Positions 1 to 9,361 of a stretch of 64,000 nt of DNA are shown here, piece by piece; the first letter of the stretch is position 1, and every line of letters begins with the position of its first letter. The notes beneath the pieces are model-generated. The model was not told the DNA's origin. It worked only from the letters and a program-made list of their open reading frames with translations, and made no database searches. The stretch spans positions 1-64,000 of the forward strand of contig JBHYGK010000004.1 in assembly GCA_051859045.1 (NCBI GenBank), written 5' to 3'. This DNA comes from JBHYGK01 sp051859045 (GTDB taxonomy: Bacteria > Pseudomonadota > Gammaproteobacteria > Xanthomonadales > Xanthomonadaceae). Made by a program: the position numbers and the translations under genes.

Positions 1-1
1 C

Positions 2-46
2 AACGCCTTCGCGGCGGCGTTCGCCAAGGCGCAGCGCAAGCCGTGA
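2..46 (+). CDS. C-terminal tail of an unidentified protein (partial)
   Basis: Fourteen codons ending in TGA enter from the left edge and read NAFAAAFAKAQRKP. The stop overlaps the GTG start of the next gene in a GTGA arrangement, which suggests translational coupling and a shared operon. Too little is visible to name the protein. Confidence 0.5.
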   Translation, partial: NAFAAAFAKAQRKP

Positions 47-1407
47 GCCCCGCCCTCGCCCGCGCGCTGCTGCTGGCCGGCCTCGTGGCCGCGGCGGGCG
101 CGCCGGCGACGGGCCGCGCCGGCGAGGCGGCGACCGACGCGCGGGTGGCGCCCGCGGGCGAGGCCCTCCCGCGCGTGCGCGACTGGCCGCTGCCCGCGCC
201 CGCCGGCGCGGCCTGGCCCGACCTGGTCGCCACGCCCGAGGGCGGCGCGCTGCTGGCCTGGACCGCGCGCACGCCCGGCGGCCACGCGCTGGAGGTGGCC
301 GAGTGGCGCGACGGCGCCTGGCGCGCCGCGGCCCGCGTGGCCGAGGGCGCGGACTGGTTCGTCAACTGGGCCGACATCCCGCACGTGGCCGCGCTGCCCG
401 ACGGCCAGCGCTGGGCGCAGTGGCTGCGCCGCAGCGCGGACGCGCCGTATGCCTACGACGTCTGGATCCGGCGCTTCGACGCCGGCGCGCCCGCCGCGGC
501 GGCGGAGCCGCGCCTGCTGCATGACGACGGCACCACCACCGAGCACGGCTTCGTCGCGGTGGTGCCGCAGGCCGACGGGGCGCTGGGCCTGGCCTGGCTG
601 GACGGCCGCGCCACCGCGGGCGCCGCCGGCCATGGCGGCCACGGCGCCGACGCGCACGGCCGCCACGCGGCCGCCGCGCCGGCGGACGATCCCGCCGACC
701 CCGATCCGCCGATCCCCGCCGCGATGACCGTGCGCGGCGTGCGCGTGCTGGCCGACGGCCGCCGCGAGGCCGAGGTCCTGCTCGATCGCGCGGCCTGCGA
801 CTGCTGCACCACCGACGCGGCGCTGACCGACCGCGGCGCGGTGCTGGTCTACCGCGACCGCCGCCCCGGCGAGCGCCGCGACATCGCGCTGGTGCGCCAG
901 GAGCGCGGCGGCTGGACCCGCCCGCGCGGCGTGCACGCCGACGGCTGGATCACCCCGGGTTGCCCGGTCAACGGCCCGGCCGTGGCCGCGCGGGGCGCGC
1001 GCGTGTGGGTCGGCTGGTACACCGAGGCCGGCGGCGCGCCGGCGCTGCGCCTCGCGCGCTCCGAGGACGCCGGCGACGCGTTCGGCGCGCCGCTGCAGAT
1101 CGACGCGGGCCCGGCGGCGCTGGGTCGCGTCGACCTTGCCGCCGACGCCGGTGGCGTGTGGGCGGCCTGGCTGCGCGAGGACGCCGACGGCCAGGCGCTG
1201 TGGCTGGGCTACTGGGCCGCCGACGCCGACGCCGACGCGCCCGCGGGCCGCGAGCGCTGGCGCCTGCGCGTGGCCTCGCTGGCCGGCCGCGGCCGCGCCA
1301 CCGGCTTCCCCAAGCTGGTGGTGCTCGACGGCGTGGCCCACCTGGCCTGGACCGAGGTCGTGGACGGCGCGCCGGTGCTGCGCGGGGCGCGGGTGGACCC
1401 GCGCTGA
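43..1407 (+). CDS. Secreted sialidase-like beta-propeller protein with a CxCC cluster
   Basis: 454 residues. An Ala/Leu-rich export signal occupies about residues 1-26. The rest looks like a sialidase/BNR-type beta-propeller with repeated W/D-rich strands and one Asp-box-like sequence (SEDAGDAF, about 340). No full set of sialidase catalytic residues is evident, so enzymatic sialidase activity should not be assumed. Unusual points are a Cys cluster (C252, C254, C255, with C307 further on) and a His-rich loop (H197, H200, H205, H208), together suggestive of metal binding. The GTG start overlaps the stop of the upstream gene. Cellular role is unknown; the periplasm is the likely location. Confidence 0.75.
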   Translation: MSPALARALLLAGLVAAAGAPATGRAGEAATDARVAPAGEALPRVRDWPLPAPAGAAWPDLVATPEGGALLAWTARTPGGHALEVAEWRDGAWRAAARVAEGADWFVNWADIPHVAALPDGQRWAQWLRRSADAPYAYDVWIRRFDAGAPAAAAEPRLLHDDGTTTEHGFVAVVPQADGALGLAWLDGRATAGAAGHGGHGADAHGRHAAAAPADDPADPDPPIPAAMTVRGVRVLADGRREAEVLLDRAACDCCTTDAALTDRGAVLVYRDRRPGERRDIALVRQERGGWTRPRGVHADGWITPGCPVNGPAVAARGARVWVGWYTEAGGAPALRLARSEDAGDAFGAPLQIDAGPAALGRVDLAADAGGVWAAWLREDADGQALWLGYWAADADADAPAGRERWRLRVASLAGRGRATGFPKLVVLDGVAHLAWTEVVDGAPVLRGARVDPR

Positions 1408-1436
1408 GCGCCGCGCGGCGTCGGCGCGCTCAGCGC
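1401..1436. terminator. Symmetric stem containing both convergent stop codons
   Basis: GCGCTGAGCGC (1401-1411) pairs perfectly with GCGCTCAGCGC (1426-1436) across a 14-nt loop. The left arm holds the TGA of the propeller gene and the right arm holds the TGA of tamB on the other strand. There is no T tract. It is probably a bidirectional terminator or 3'-end stabiliser. Confidence 0.5.
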
Positions 1437-4400
1437 TCGCGCCGCCAGTTGATCGAGGCCGAGGTCTCCTCGCCGGATTCCACCTGCACGTCGAAGCCGC
1501 GCGCCAGCGTGTAGGTCAGCGTCACCACCTGGCCGGTGCCCAGCAGCGACACGCCGTAGCTCAGCAGCAGCTTCGGCGAGAGGTACTTGCCGACGGTGAA
1601 CGTGGCGCCGCCCAGCGCGCGCGAGTCGCTGATGCCGGCCTGGTCGAAGCCCAGCCGCTCGCCGATGCGCTGCGCCACCAGGTTGCCCGCGCCGCCCAGC
1701 GCCAGCGCCGCGGCGCCGAGGCGCTCGCCGTCGCCGCCGCTGGCGCTCGACAGCGGACGGCCCAGCACCAGCCAGCTCAGCGCCTCGGTCTGGTCGATCA
1801 CCGGGTCGGAGGTGATCGCCACCTCGGCGCGCGCGGCGGTGCCGCGCACGCGCACGCCCACGCGCTGCGCGTCGAAGGCGCGGGTGGCGACGATGTCCAG
1901 CGAGGGGTTGTCGAGCGGCGCGTTGGCCCAGCCCAGCCGGGCGCGGGTGATCTCGAGCGCGCTGCCGTAGGCCGCGTACTCGCCCGAGACCTCGATGGTG
2001 CCGGTGGCCAGCGCCTCGCGCCCCGGCCGCTGGCGCACCCGCAGGCCGCCAGACAGCGCGCCGTCCAGGCCGAAGCCCTTCAGCGCCACGTCCTCGCCGA
2101 GCGTGATCCGCACGTCCATGTCCAGCACGGGGCCGCCGGCCTCCACGGCGGGCTCGTCCACCACCACCACGTCGGGCGAGGCCGCGGTGCCGCCCTGCAG
2201 GCCCTCGATGTCGATGTCCGCGCGCGGCACGTCGACGCGGCCGCGCACGCGCAGCGTGCCCGCGCGCAGCGTCACCTGCAGGTCGGGCGAGATCGTGGCG
2301 CGCAGCTCGGCGGTATCGGCGGCCAGGAAGTCGCGGCCGCTGACCTGCAGCGCCAGCGGCGCGTCGCCGGTGCCGCCGAACGCCGCCGGGTCCAGCAGGC
2401 CCTCGATGGTCAGCGTGCCCTCGCCGCTGCGGAACGTGCCGCTGAGCGTGGCGCCGCCGTTGACGTCCTGGCGCAGGGCCAGCGCGCCCTCGGTGAGCGT
2501 GATGCCGAGCGCGGGCAGGTCGGCGGCGAAGTCGAGCAGGCGCGCGTCGCCGCCCACCACCGGCGCCGCGCGCGTGCCGCCCAGCGTGAGCGTGCCGGCG
2601 AGCCGGCCGCGCGGGCGGGCCAGGTCGACCGAGAGCAGCTCGAGGAACACCAGGTCGCGCACGTCGAGCTCGATCGCGCCGTCCAGCGCGCCGGCCTCGC
2701 CGTCGCCGGCGGCCAGGCGCGCGGCGATCCGGCCGCCGTCGGCCAGCGCCAGCGTGGCCTGGCCGCGCAGCGCGCCGCCGTCGAGGCGCACGTCGGCTTC
2801 GAGGCCGGTCCAGGCCAGCAGGGCCTGCTCGCCGGCCGCGCCGTCGCCGTCGACGCGCGCGTCCAGCGCCAGCCGGCCGGCGCTCGCGCGCAGCGTCGCC
2901 TCGCCGCCCCAGCGCCCCGCGGCGTCCAGCGCGAGGTCGGCCTCGCCCGCCAGGGTGCCCTCGGCCTCCAGCTGCAGGCCGTCGAGCGCCAGCCACGGCC
3001 GCGCCAGCGCCAGCGGCACGTCCGCCAGCCGCGCCCGCAGCGCGCCGGGCAGGCGGGCTTCCAGGCACACGCGCCCGGCGCCCGGCCCGGACAGGCAGGC
3101 CTCGGCCAGCGACGCGCGCAGCGGGGTGGCCGCCGGCACCACGCTGAACGCGGCCGGCGCCTCGAGCGCCAGCGCCGGCACGCCGTCGAGGGCCAGCCCG
3201 AGCTGGCGCAGCGTGCCGGCCCAGGCGCCGTCGCCGCCGCGGCGGGCATCGAGCGCCAGCGTCAGCGCGCCGTCCGGTCCCGCGGCCTGGGCCTCGAGCG
3301 ACGGCGCCTCGCTGGAGCCGCGCAGCGTGGCGGCGAAGGTGTCGAGCGCGAGGCCGGCGGCGGCGACGCCGGTGGCGTCGAGCTGCAGCGCGCCCCCGTC
3401 GCCGCGCGCGGGCAGCGTGCCGGCCACCGCGAGCGTCGCGGCCTCGAGGCCGTCGACCGCCAGCGCCTCGGCCCGCAGGGCCGCGTCGATCGCCGGCCGG
3501 GCGGGGTCGCCGGCCAGCGCCAGCCGGCCCTCCACGCGGCCCGCCGCGCCGGGCAGGAGGTCGGACAGCACCAGCGGCTGCAGCCTCGTGCGCAGGTCGA
3601 TGCGCGCGGCGGCCACGCGGCCCTCGGCCAGCACGTGGCTGTCGCCGAGGCGGACGTCGGCGTCGATCGCCAGCCCGGCCGCGTCGGCCTGCAGGTCCAG
3701 CGCCGCGGCCAGCGGCCGCGCGCGCAGCGTGCCCGCCAGCGCGGGCGCCTCGAGCGTCCAGGCCAGCGCGCCGGCGGCGTCGACGCCGCCGCGGGTTGCG
3801 ACGCGCCCGCTCAGCGCGCCGTCCCAGCCCGGCGCGAGCCAGCCCGGGTCGACGTCCTGCAGCGCGAGCGTGGCCTCCCAGGCCAGCGCGGGCGCCCACG
3901 TCACGCTGGCGCCGCCCTCGGCGCGGCCGGCGGGGGTGTCGAGGCGCAGCGCGTCCAGCGCGAGGCCATCGGCGTCGCCGCGGCCCGCCGCGGCCACGCG
4001 CGCGCGGTCGGCACCGCGGACCAGGTCCAGCGTGCCCGAGAGCGTCCAGTCGGCGAGCGGGCCGGCCAGCGCCAGCGTGCCGTCGGCCTGCACCGGCGGC
4101 GCGTCGGGTGCCTCGCGCCAGCGCAGCCCCGCCAGCGCCACGCGCACGTCGACGCGCGGCGCGTCGCCGGCGGTCTCCAGCACGCCCTCGATCCGCGCCT
4201 CGCCCTCGAAGGCGCGCAGCACCAGCGGCGCGGCCTCCAGCCGGCCCTCGGCCCATGCCAGCGTGGACGGCGCGACGTCCAGCGCGAGGCCGTCGCGCGC
4301 GGCCTCGCCCTCGAGCGTCGCGCGCGCGCCCTCGCCCTCGGCCTGCAGGCGCAGCGCCAGCGCGGGCGCGCCGGCGGCGTCCAGGGCCAGGCGGGCGAGG

Positions 4401-5209
4401 TCGAGCGCGGCGGCGTCGGCGCGCAGCGTCCAGCGCGGCGCGTCGGCCGTCGGGTCGTCCAGCGTGGCGTCGAGCGCGAGGCCGTCGCCGCGCAGCGCCA
4501 GCGTGGCGCGGGCGAGGTCGCCCTCGGCCTGCAGCGCCAGCGGCAAGGGCGCCGCGCCCTCGGCCGGGGGCAGCGTGAGCGTGCCGGCCAGCGTGGTGCG
4601 GAAGCGCTCGGTGGGCGCGTAGCGCGCGTCCAGCGCCAGCGCGCCGCGGTCGCTCGCGAGGCGCAGGCCGTCGATCGCCAGCAGGCCATCGCGCAGCGTG
4701 ACGCCGGCCTCGAGCGTGGCCACCGCCAGCAGCGGCGAGCCCTCGGCGTCCTCCAGCGCCAGCCCGCCCACCCGGAGCGCGGGCACCTCGACGCCCAGCG
4801 GCAGCGCCAGCGTCGGCAGCGCCTGGTGCCAGGGCGGCCCGGGCGGCGCGTCGGGATCCGTCGGCGCCAGCCGCACGCGCACGCCCTCGGCCTCGGCGGC
4901 GTCCAGGCGCAGCGTGCTGCCCACCAGCGGGCGCAGTGCGAGGTCGAGGCGCACGCGCGCGGCGTCCACCTCGAGGCCGTCGGGCTGGCGCCAGCGCACG
5001 CCGTGCAGCGTCAGCGGCCCCAGCAGCCCGCCCTCGGCGCGCTCCCAGGCCAGGGCGCCGGGCGGCAGCCGGCGCTGCACCTCCGCAAGCACCGCGTCGC
5101 GCCCGCCCTCGCTGCCCAGCAGCCAGGTGCCGAGGCCGAGGGCGCCGAGCAGCAGCGCCAGCCCCGCCGCGAGGATCCAGCGCGCGAGGCGTCGGGTGCG
5201 CGGGCTCAC
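1430..5209 (-). CDS. tamB: Translocation and assembly module subunit TamB
   Basis: 1259 residues, the usual length for TamB/DUF490. The N-terminus has basic residues, then a single membrane anchor (about residues 9-29, LARWILAAGLALLLGALG). A very long region of short alternating beta strands follows, as in the lipid-conducting TamB groove. The conserved C-terminal TamB domain ends in TLARGFDVQVESGEETSA. TamB spans the periplasm from the inner membrane to TamA and helps insert outer-membrane proteins and move phospholipids. The GTG start overlaps the tamA stop (GTGA), so the two are translationally coupled. Confidence 0.93.
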   Translation of the reverse strand: MSPRTRRLARWILAAGLALLLGALGLGTWLLGSEGGRDAVLAEVQRRLPPGALAWERAEGGLLGPLTLHGVRWRQPDGLEVDAARVRLDLALRPLVGSTLRLDAAEAEGVRVRLAPTDPDAPPGPPWHQALPTLALPLGVEVPALRVGGLALEDAEGSPLLAVATLEAGVTLRDGLLAIDGLRLASDRGALALDARYAPTERFRTTLAGTLTLPPAEGAAPLPLALQAEGDLARATLALRGDGLALDATLDDPTADAPRWTLRADAAALDLARLALDAAGAPALALRLQAEGEGARATLEGEAARDGLALDVAPSTLAWAEGRLEAAPLVLRAFEGEARIEGVLETAGDAPRVDVRVALAGLRWREAPDAPPVQADGTLALAGPLADWTLSGTLDLVRGADRARVAAAGRGDADGLALDALRLDTPAGRAEGGASVTWAPALAWEATLALQDVDPGWLAPGWDGALSGRVATRGGVDAAGALAWTLEAPALAGTLRARPLAAALDLQADAAGLAIDADVRLGDSHVLAEGRVAAARIDLRTRLQPLVLSDLLPGAAGRVEGRLALAGDPARPAIDAALRAEALAVDGLEAATLAVAGTLPARGDGGALQLDATGVAAAGLALDTFAATLRGSSEAPSLEAQAAGPDGALTLALDARRGGDGAWAGTLRQLGLALDGVPALALEAPAAFSVVPAATPLRASLAEACLSGPGAGRVCLEARLPGALRARLADVPLALARPWLALDGLQLEAEGTLAGEADLALDAAGRWGGEATLRASAGRLALDARVDGDGAAGEQALLAWTGLEADVRLDGGALRGQATLALADGGRIAARLAAGDGEAGALDGAIELDVRDLVFLELLSVDLARPRGRLAGTLTLGGTRAAPVVGGDARLLDFAADLPALGITLTEGALALRQDVNGGATLSGTFRSGEGTLTIEGLLDPAAFGGTGDAPLALQVSGRDFLAADTAELRATISPDLQVTLRAGTLRVRGRVDVPRADIDIEGLQGGTAASPDVVVVDEPAVEAGGPVLDMDVRITLGEDVALKGFGLDGALSGGLRVRQRPGREALATGTIEVSGEYAAYGSALEITRARLGWANAPLDNPSLDIVATRAFDAQRVGVRVRGTAARAEVAITSDPVIDQTEALSWLVLGRPLSSASGGDGERLGAAALALGGAGNLVAQRIGERLGFDQAGISDSRALGGATFTVGKYLSPKLLLSYGVSLLGTGQVVTLTYTLARGFDVQVESGEETSASINWRRER

Positions 5210-6981
5210 AGGTCGGGCCCGATGTTGAGGTGGATCCGCCAGTCGTCCTCGCGGTTGTCGAGGCCGTGCGCGACGTCGATGCGCACCGGCCCCACCGGCG
5301 AGCGCCAGCGCAGGCCCAGGCCGACGCCGACGACGGGCTCGATCGCGTCCCAGCGGTTGAAGGCGTTGCCGGCATCCACGAACACGGCGGCGCCCCAGTC
5401 GCGGGTGAACATCCGCTCCAGCTCCACCGAGCCCACCAGCAGGTGGCGGCCGCCGGTGAGCGCGGGCTCCCCGGCGATCCGGCGCACGCCCACCGGCGCC
5501 ACCTCGCGGTAGCCATAGCCGCGCAGGCTGCGGTCGCCGCCGGCGAAGAAGCGCAGCGACAGCGGGAAGCGCTCGAAGTCGGCGGTGGAGGTGGTGCCCG
5601 CCTCGCCGCGCAGCAGCAGGCGCGTGGCCTCGCCGAACGACAGCACCAGCTTGGCCTCGCCGCGCAGCTGGGTGAAGGCGATGTCCGACACCAGCGCGTC
5701 GCTGCCCGCGCGCAGCTCGGCGGTCACCGACCAGCCGCGGCTGGGCGTGATCGGATCGTCGGCCTCGGTGCGCTGGGCCAGCAGCGAGGGATACAGCAGC
5801 GTGCTCAGCAGCGCCTCGGGGCCCACCGCGCTGCGCTCGCGCTTGAGGTTGAGGTTGGCGGTGAGGTCCCAGCGCCCGACCCGCCCGCTGCGTCCGGCGA
5901 TCAGCTCGATGCCGCGCAGCGTGCTGTCGTCGGCGAAGGTCTCGTCGCGCAGCACCGCGCTGCCCTGCCACCAGCCGTCCACCCAGTCGAAGGCCGGGAT
6001 GCGGTAAGTGGCGGCGAGCGTGGAGCGGCGCTGCGCCCCGTTGAGTTCGTAGTTCGCCTTGTGCCCGCGGTCGTTGACCCAGCGCTGCTCGAAGCCCGCC
6101 CGGACGCCGACGCCGGAGTCGGTGCCGACGCCCAGGCCCACGCTGTAGACGTGCCGCTTCGCCGGCACCAGCGCCACCTCGACCGGCACGCGGCCGTCGG
6201 CGTCGGCCTCCTCGGGCAGCGGCCGGACCTCGATGGCGCCGAACCAGTCGAACGACGCCAGCGACTGCTGCAGCTCCAGCAGGCGCGCCTGCTCCCAGGG
6301 CTCGCCCGGCGTCCAGCCGGGGATCGGGTCGAGCAGGCCCGCGCGGAAGGGCGAGCCGGTGAAGCGCGCCTCGCCGAAGGCGTAGCGGCGGCCGCTGTCC
6401 CAGCCCACGTGCACGTCGGCGGCGCGCTCGCCGCGCACCACCTCCACCCGCGCCTCGCGGATCTCGGCGTCGAAGTAGCCGCGATCGGCCAGGCGGCGTC
6501 CGACCGCGGCCTTGGACGCCTCGTACACGCCGTGGTCGAGCACCTCGCCGACGCGCGGGCGGAAGCGCTCCAGCGCGCGCTGCACGCGCGCGTCGGCCTC
6601 GGCCTCGCCGATCACCGCGAGCGCGCGCGTGCGCACCCGCACCGGCTCGCCGGGGGTCACGGCCAGCACCACCACCGCGCCGTCGGGGCCGCTGCTGGCG
6701 TCCACCGCGACCTCGGCGGCGTAGTAGCCGTAGGGACGCAGCGCCTCGGCCACCTCGGCCGGGGCCTGGCGCAGCAGCCAGCGCAGGCGGGCCTCGCCGA
6801 GCGCGGCGCGCTGGCCCTCGTCCAGCCGCCCGAGGCGGGTGGCGGCGAGCAGCACGGGCGCGAGGTCCTCGTCGACGCCGCGCACCTCCACCCTGGCCAG
6901 CGCCGCCTCGGCGCGCGGGGCGGCGGCGGCGAGCAGGGCCAGCAGGGGCAGGGCGAGGGCTGGGGGGCAGGCGCGACGCAT
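5206..6981 (-). CDS. tamA: Outer-membrane assembly protein TamA (Omp85 family)
   Basis: 591 residues. A signal peptide covers about 1-26 and ends at AEA. POTRA domains fill roughly 30-250 and a C-terminal Omp85 barrel the rest; the barrel shows FAGGDRSLRGYGY and ends RIDVAHGLD...IHLNIGPDL. TamA forms the outer-membrane part of the translocation and assembly module with TamB. The ATG was chosen because a signal peptide follows at once and a -10-like box (TATCCT) sits 6 nt upstream, implying a leaderless message. It is the first gene of a tamA-tamB operon. Confidence 0.93.
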   Translation of the reverse strand: MRRACPPALALPLLALLAAAAPRAEAALARVEVRGVDEDLAPVLLAATRLGRLDEGQRAALGEARLRWLLRQAPAEVAEALRPYGYYAAEVAVDASSGPDGAVVVLAVTPGEPVRVRTRALAVIGEAEADARVQRALERFRPRVGEVLDHGVYEASKAAVGRRLADRGYFDAEIREARVEVVRGERAADVHVGWDSGRRYAFGEARFTGSPFRAGLLDPIPGWTPGEPWEQARLLELQQSLASFDWFGAIEVRPLPEEADADGRVPVEVALVPAKRHVYSVGLGVGTDSGVGVRAGFEQRWVNDRGHKANYELNGAQRRSTLAATYRIPAFDWVDGWWQGSAVLRDETFADDSTLRGIELIAGRSGRVGRWDLTANLNLKRERSAVGPEALLSTLLYPSLLAQRTEADDPITPSRGWSVTAELRAGSDALVSDIAFTQLRGEAKLVLSFGEATRLLLRGEAGTTSTADFERFPLSLRFFAGGDRSLRGYGYREVAPVGVRRIAGEPALTGGRHLLVGSVELERMFTRDWGAAVFVDAGNAFNRWDAIEPVVGVGLGLRWRSPVGPVRIDVAHGLDNREDDWRIHLNIGPDL

Positions 6982-6987
6982 GCCGGC

Positions 6988-6993
6988 AGGATA
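6988..6993 (-). promoter_or_regulatory. Putative -10 box giving a leaderless tamA mRNA
   Basis: On the minus strand TATCCT is followed by 6 nt (GCCGGC) and the tamA ATG. With a usual start site about 7 nt downstream, transcription would begin at or next to the A of ATG. No convincing -35 hexamer was seen. Confidence 0.35.
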
Positions 6994-7069
6994 GCCGCGC
7001 CGCCCGCGCCGCGGGTGACCGCGGCGTGCGCCCCGCCGGCCATCGCGGCGCAACGGAGACAACCTCGCA

Positions 7070-7088
7070 GTTGCGAAACGATCGCAAC
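7070..7088. promoter_or_regulatory. Inverted repeat, candidate operator of the receptor cluster
   Basis: GTTGCGA, a 5-nt spacer (AACGA) and TCGCAAC form a perfect 7-bp dyad in an AT-richer patch of the 207-bp divergent region between tamA and the TonB-dependent receptor gene. A -35/-10-like pair (TTGCGA, 18 nt, CAGAAT) overlaps it on the plus strand. It does not resemble a classical Fur box. The regulator is unknown. Confidence 0.35.
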
Positions 7089-7188
7089 AACGGGCAGAAT
7101 GCGCGCCTCGGCGTCGCCCCCGGCGCCCCTTCCGTCCGTCCAGCCGCCGCCAGACCCACGGGCCCCATCGCACCACTGGAGCCTTGCC

Positions 7189-9354
7189 ATGTCTGTCGCG
7201 CGCCGTCCCGCCCTGCCGTCCCTCCGCCTCCTCCCGCGCCACCTGCGCACCGCGCTGCTCGCGCTCGCCGCCGCCCCGGCCCTCGCCGCCGCGCAGGCCG
7301 CGCCCACCGGCAGCGAGGCCGATGCCGCGCTCGACCTCGACCGCGTGGTCGTCACCGCCGCGGGCTTCGAGCAGGCCGAGCGCGAGGCGCCGGCCAGCAT
7401 CACCGTGATCACCCGCGAGGAGCTCGAGGCCAAGGCCTTCCACGGCCTGGCCGAGGCGCTGGCCGACGTCGAGGGCATCGACATCGGCGACAGCTGGGAC
7501 AAGACCGGCGCGCCGAGCATCGCCATCCGCGGCATGCCCGCCGACTACACCCTGCTGCTGATCGACGGCCGCCGCCAGAACGCGGCCGGCAACGTCACCC
7601 CGAACGGCTTCGGCGGCACGGCGAACCACTTCATCCCGCCGCTGGCGATGATCGAGCGCATCGAGGTGATCCGCGGCCCGATGAGCACGCTGTATGGCTC
7701 CGACGCCATGGGCGGCGTGGTGAACATCATCACCCGCAAGGTCGGCGACGCCTGGCACGGCAGCGTGGGCCTCGACACCCAGCTGCAGGAGGACGCGAGC
7801 TTCGGCGACACCCGCGCGCTGCAGGTCTACCTGGGCGGCCCGATCGCCCGCGACCGGCTGGCGCTGGCGCTGTGGGGCAACGGCTTCCGCCGCGACGAGG
7901 CCGAGGTGCGCTACACGACGCTCGCCGGCGGCACGGTCACGCCGATCATGGGCGCCAACCCGGTGGCCTACGACAACCACGGGCTCGGCGCGCGCCTGAC
8001 GCTGACGCCCAGCGACGACCACGACCTCTGGCTCGAGGCGACGCGCCATCGCCAGGCCTACGACAACAGCAGCGGCCAGCTCGGCACCCTCGGCACCGGC
8101 GGCTACCTGCCCACCCAGCGCTACGAGCGCGACCAGGGCGTGCTGGCGTGGACCGGGCGCTTCGCCGCCGGCACCCTCGACGCCACCCTGACCTCCAGCC
8201 GCACCGAGACCCTGGGCCGCACGATCCCGCCGGGCGTGGCCGGCGCGGGCACCCCGCGCACGCTCGAGGCCGGCAACGACGTGCTCGACGCGAAGTACAC
8301 CACCGCCCTCGGCGCGCACGTGCCCACCGTGGGCCTGCAGGTGTGGGAGGCCGAGCTGGTCGACGGCGTCGCGCCGGCGCCGTTCGATTTCCGCCAGTGG
8401 GCGCTGTTCGCCGAGGACGAATGGACGCTGCGCGACGACCTGCGCCTGACCCTGGGCGTGCGCCGCGACGACCACTCCACCTTCGGCGGGCAGACCAGCC
8501 CGCGCGCCTACCTGGTGTGGAACGCCGACGCGCGCTGGACGATCAAGGGCGGCATCAGCCGCGGCTTCAAGACCCCGCGGGTGGAGCAGCTGGCCGAGGG
8601 CATCAACGGCTTCGGCAACCAGGGCCGCCTGCCGCTGATCGGCAGCCCGGGCCTGACGCCCGAGACCTCCACCACCACCGAGGTGTCGGTGGCCTACGTG
8701 GGCGACGACGGCCTCAGCGCCGGCGTGGGCCTGTTCCACAACGACTTCCAGGACAAGATCGCCACCGGCACGCCGGTCGCCAACTGCACGTTCGCCGCCT
8801 CGCCCAACCGCCCGGGCTGCGTCGACGTGGGCCCGTGGCCGCTGATCGACACCTTCGGCCAGGCCATCAACATCGACGAGGCCACCACCCGCGGCCTCGA
8901 GGCGCACGTCGAGCTGCCGCTGGGCGAGGCCTGGTCGGCGGGCGCGAACTACACCTTCACCGACTCCGAGCAGAAGAGCGGCGCCGCCGCCGGCCAGCCG
9001 CTCACCAACACCCCGCGGCACATGCTCAACGCCCACCTCGACTGGGCCGCGACCGGGCGCCTCGGCCTGTACCTGCGCGGCCAGTACCGCTCCAGCCGCT
9101 ACCGCGGCGCCGGCCTCGCGCAGGACCAGCTCGGCGACTGGAAGGCCGCCACCACCTTCACCCTCGGCGGGCGCTTCGCGCTCAGCGAGGCGGTGAGCCT
9201 GAACGCCGCGATCCTCAACCTCACCGACGAGGATTTCGTCGAGTACGCGCCCTACGTCACCAACCTCGGCACCGGCGCGATCGGCTACGCCAACCTCCAC
9301 GCCAACCCCGACGACGGCCGCCGCCTGTGGCTGTCGATGAACGTCGACTTCTGA
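7189..9354 (+). CDS. TonB-dependent outer-membrane receptor (siderophore-type)
   Basis: 721 residues. Export signal about 1-36, TonB box DRVVVTA at 51-57, then a plug domain (ITREELEAK, IRGMPADYTLLLIDGRR, IERIEVIRGPMSTLYGSDAMGGVVNIIT) and a 22-strand-type barrel ending in LWLSMNVDF with a terminal Phe. The closest general type is the FepA/CirA/BfrA class of ferric-siderophore receptors; the actual ligand cannot be read. It leads a tight same-strand series with PepSY, DUF2271, DUF4198, apbE and flavoreductase genes, which points to uptake of a substrate that must be reduced, most likely ferric iron. A GC-poor upstream patch holds a dyad that may control it. Confidence 0.9.
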   Translation: MSVARRPALPSLRLLPRHLRTALLALAAAPALAAAQAAPTGSEADAALDLDRVVVTAAGFEQAEREAPASITVITREELEAKAFHGLAEALADVEGIDIGDSWDKTGAPSIAIRGMPADYTLLLIDGRRQNAAGNVTPNGFGGTANHFIPPLAMIERIEVIRGPMSTLYGSDAMGGVVNIITRKVGDAWHGSVGLDTQLQEDASFGDTRALQVYLGGPIARDRLALALWGNGFRRDEAEVRYTTLAGGTVTPIMGANPVAYDNHGLGARLTLTPSDDHDLWLEATRHRQAYDNSSGQLGTLGTGGYLPTQRYERDQGVLAWTGRFAAGTLDATLTSSRTETLGRTIPPGVAGAGTPRTLEAGNDVLDAKYTTALGAHVPTVGLQVWEAELVDGVAPAPFDFRQWALFAEDEWTLRDDLRLTLGVRRDDHSTFGGQTSPRAYLVWNADARWTIKGGISRGFKTPRVEQLAEGINGFGNQGRLPLIGSPGLTPETSTTTEVSVAYVGDDGLSAGVGLFHNDFQDKIATGTPVANCTFAASPNRPGCVDVGPWPLIDTFGQAINIDEATTRGLEAHVELPLGEAWSAGANYTFTDSEQKSGAAAGQPLTNTPRHMLNAHLDWAATGRLGLYLRGQYRSSRYRGAGLAQDQLGDWKAATTFTLGGRFALSEAVSLNAAILNLTDEDFVEYAPYVTNLGTGAIGYANLHANPDDGRRLWLSMNVDF

Positions 9355-9361
9355 GGCCGCG

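Noticed and set aside
43..1407. True exo-alpha-sialidase
   Set aside because: Only one weak Asp-box-like motif is visible and the Arg triad and catalytic Tyr/Glu of sialidases cannot be identified.
7060..7100. Fur box upstream of the receptor gene
   Set aside because: The dyad GTTGCGA/TCGCAAC does not match the GATAATGAT-type Fur repeat.
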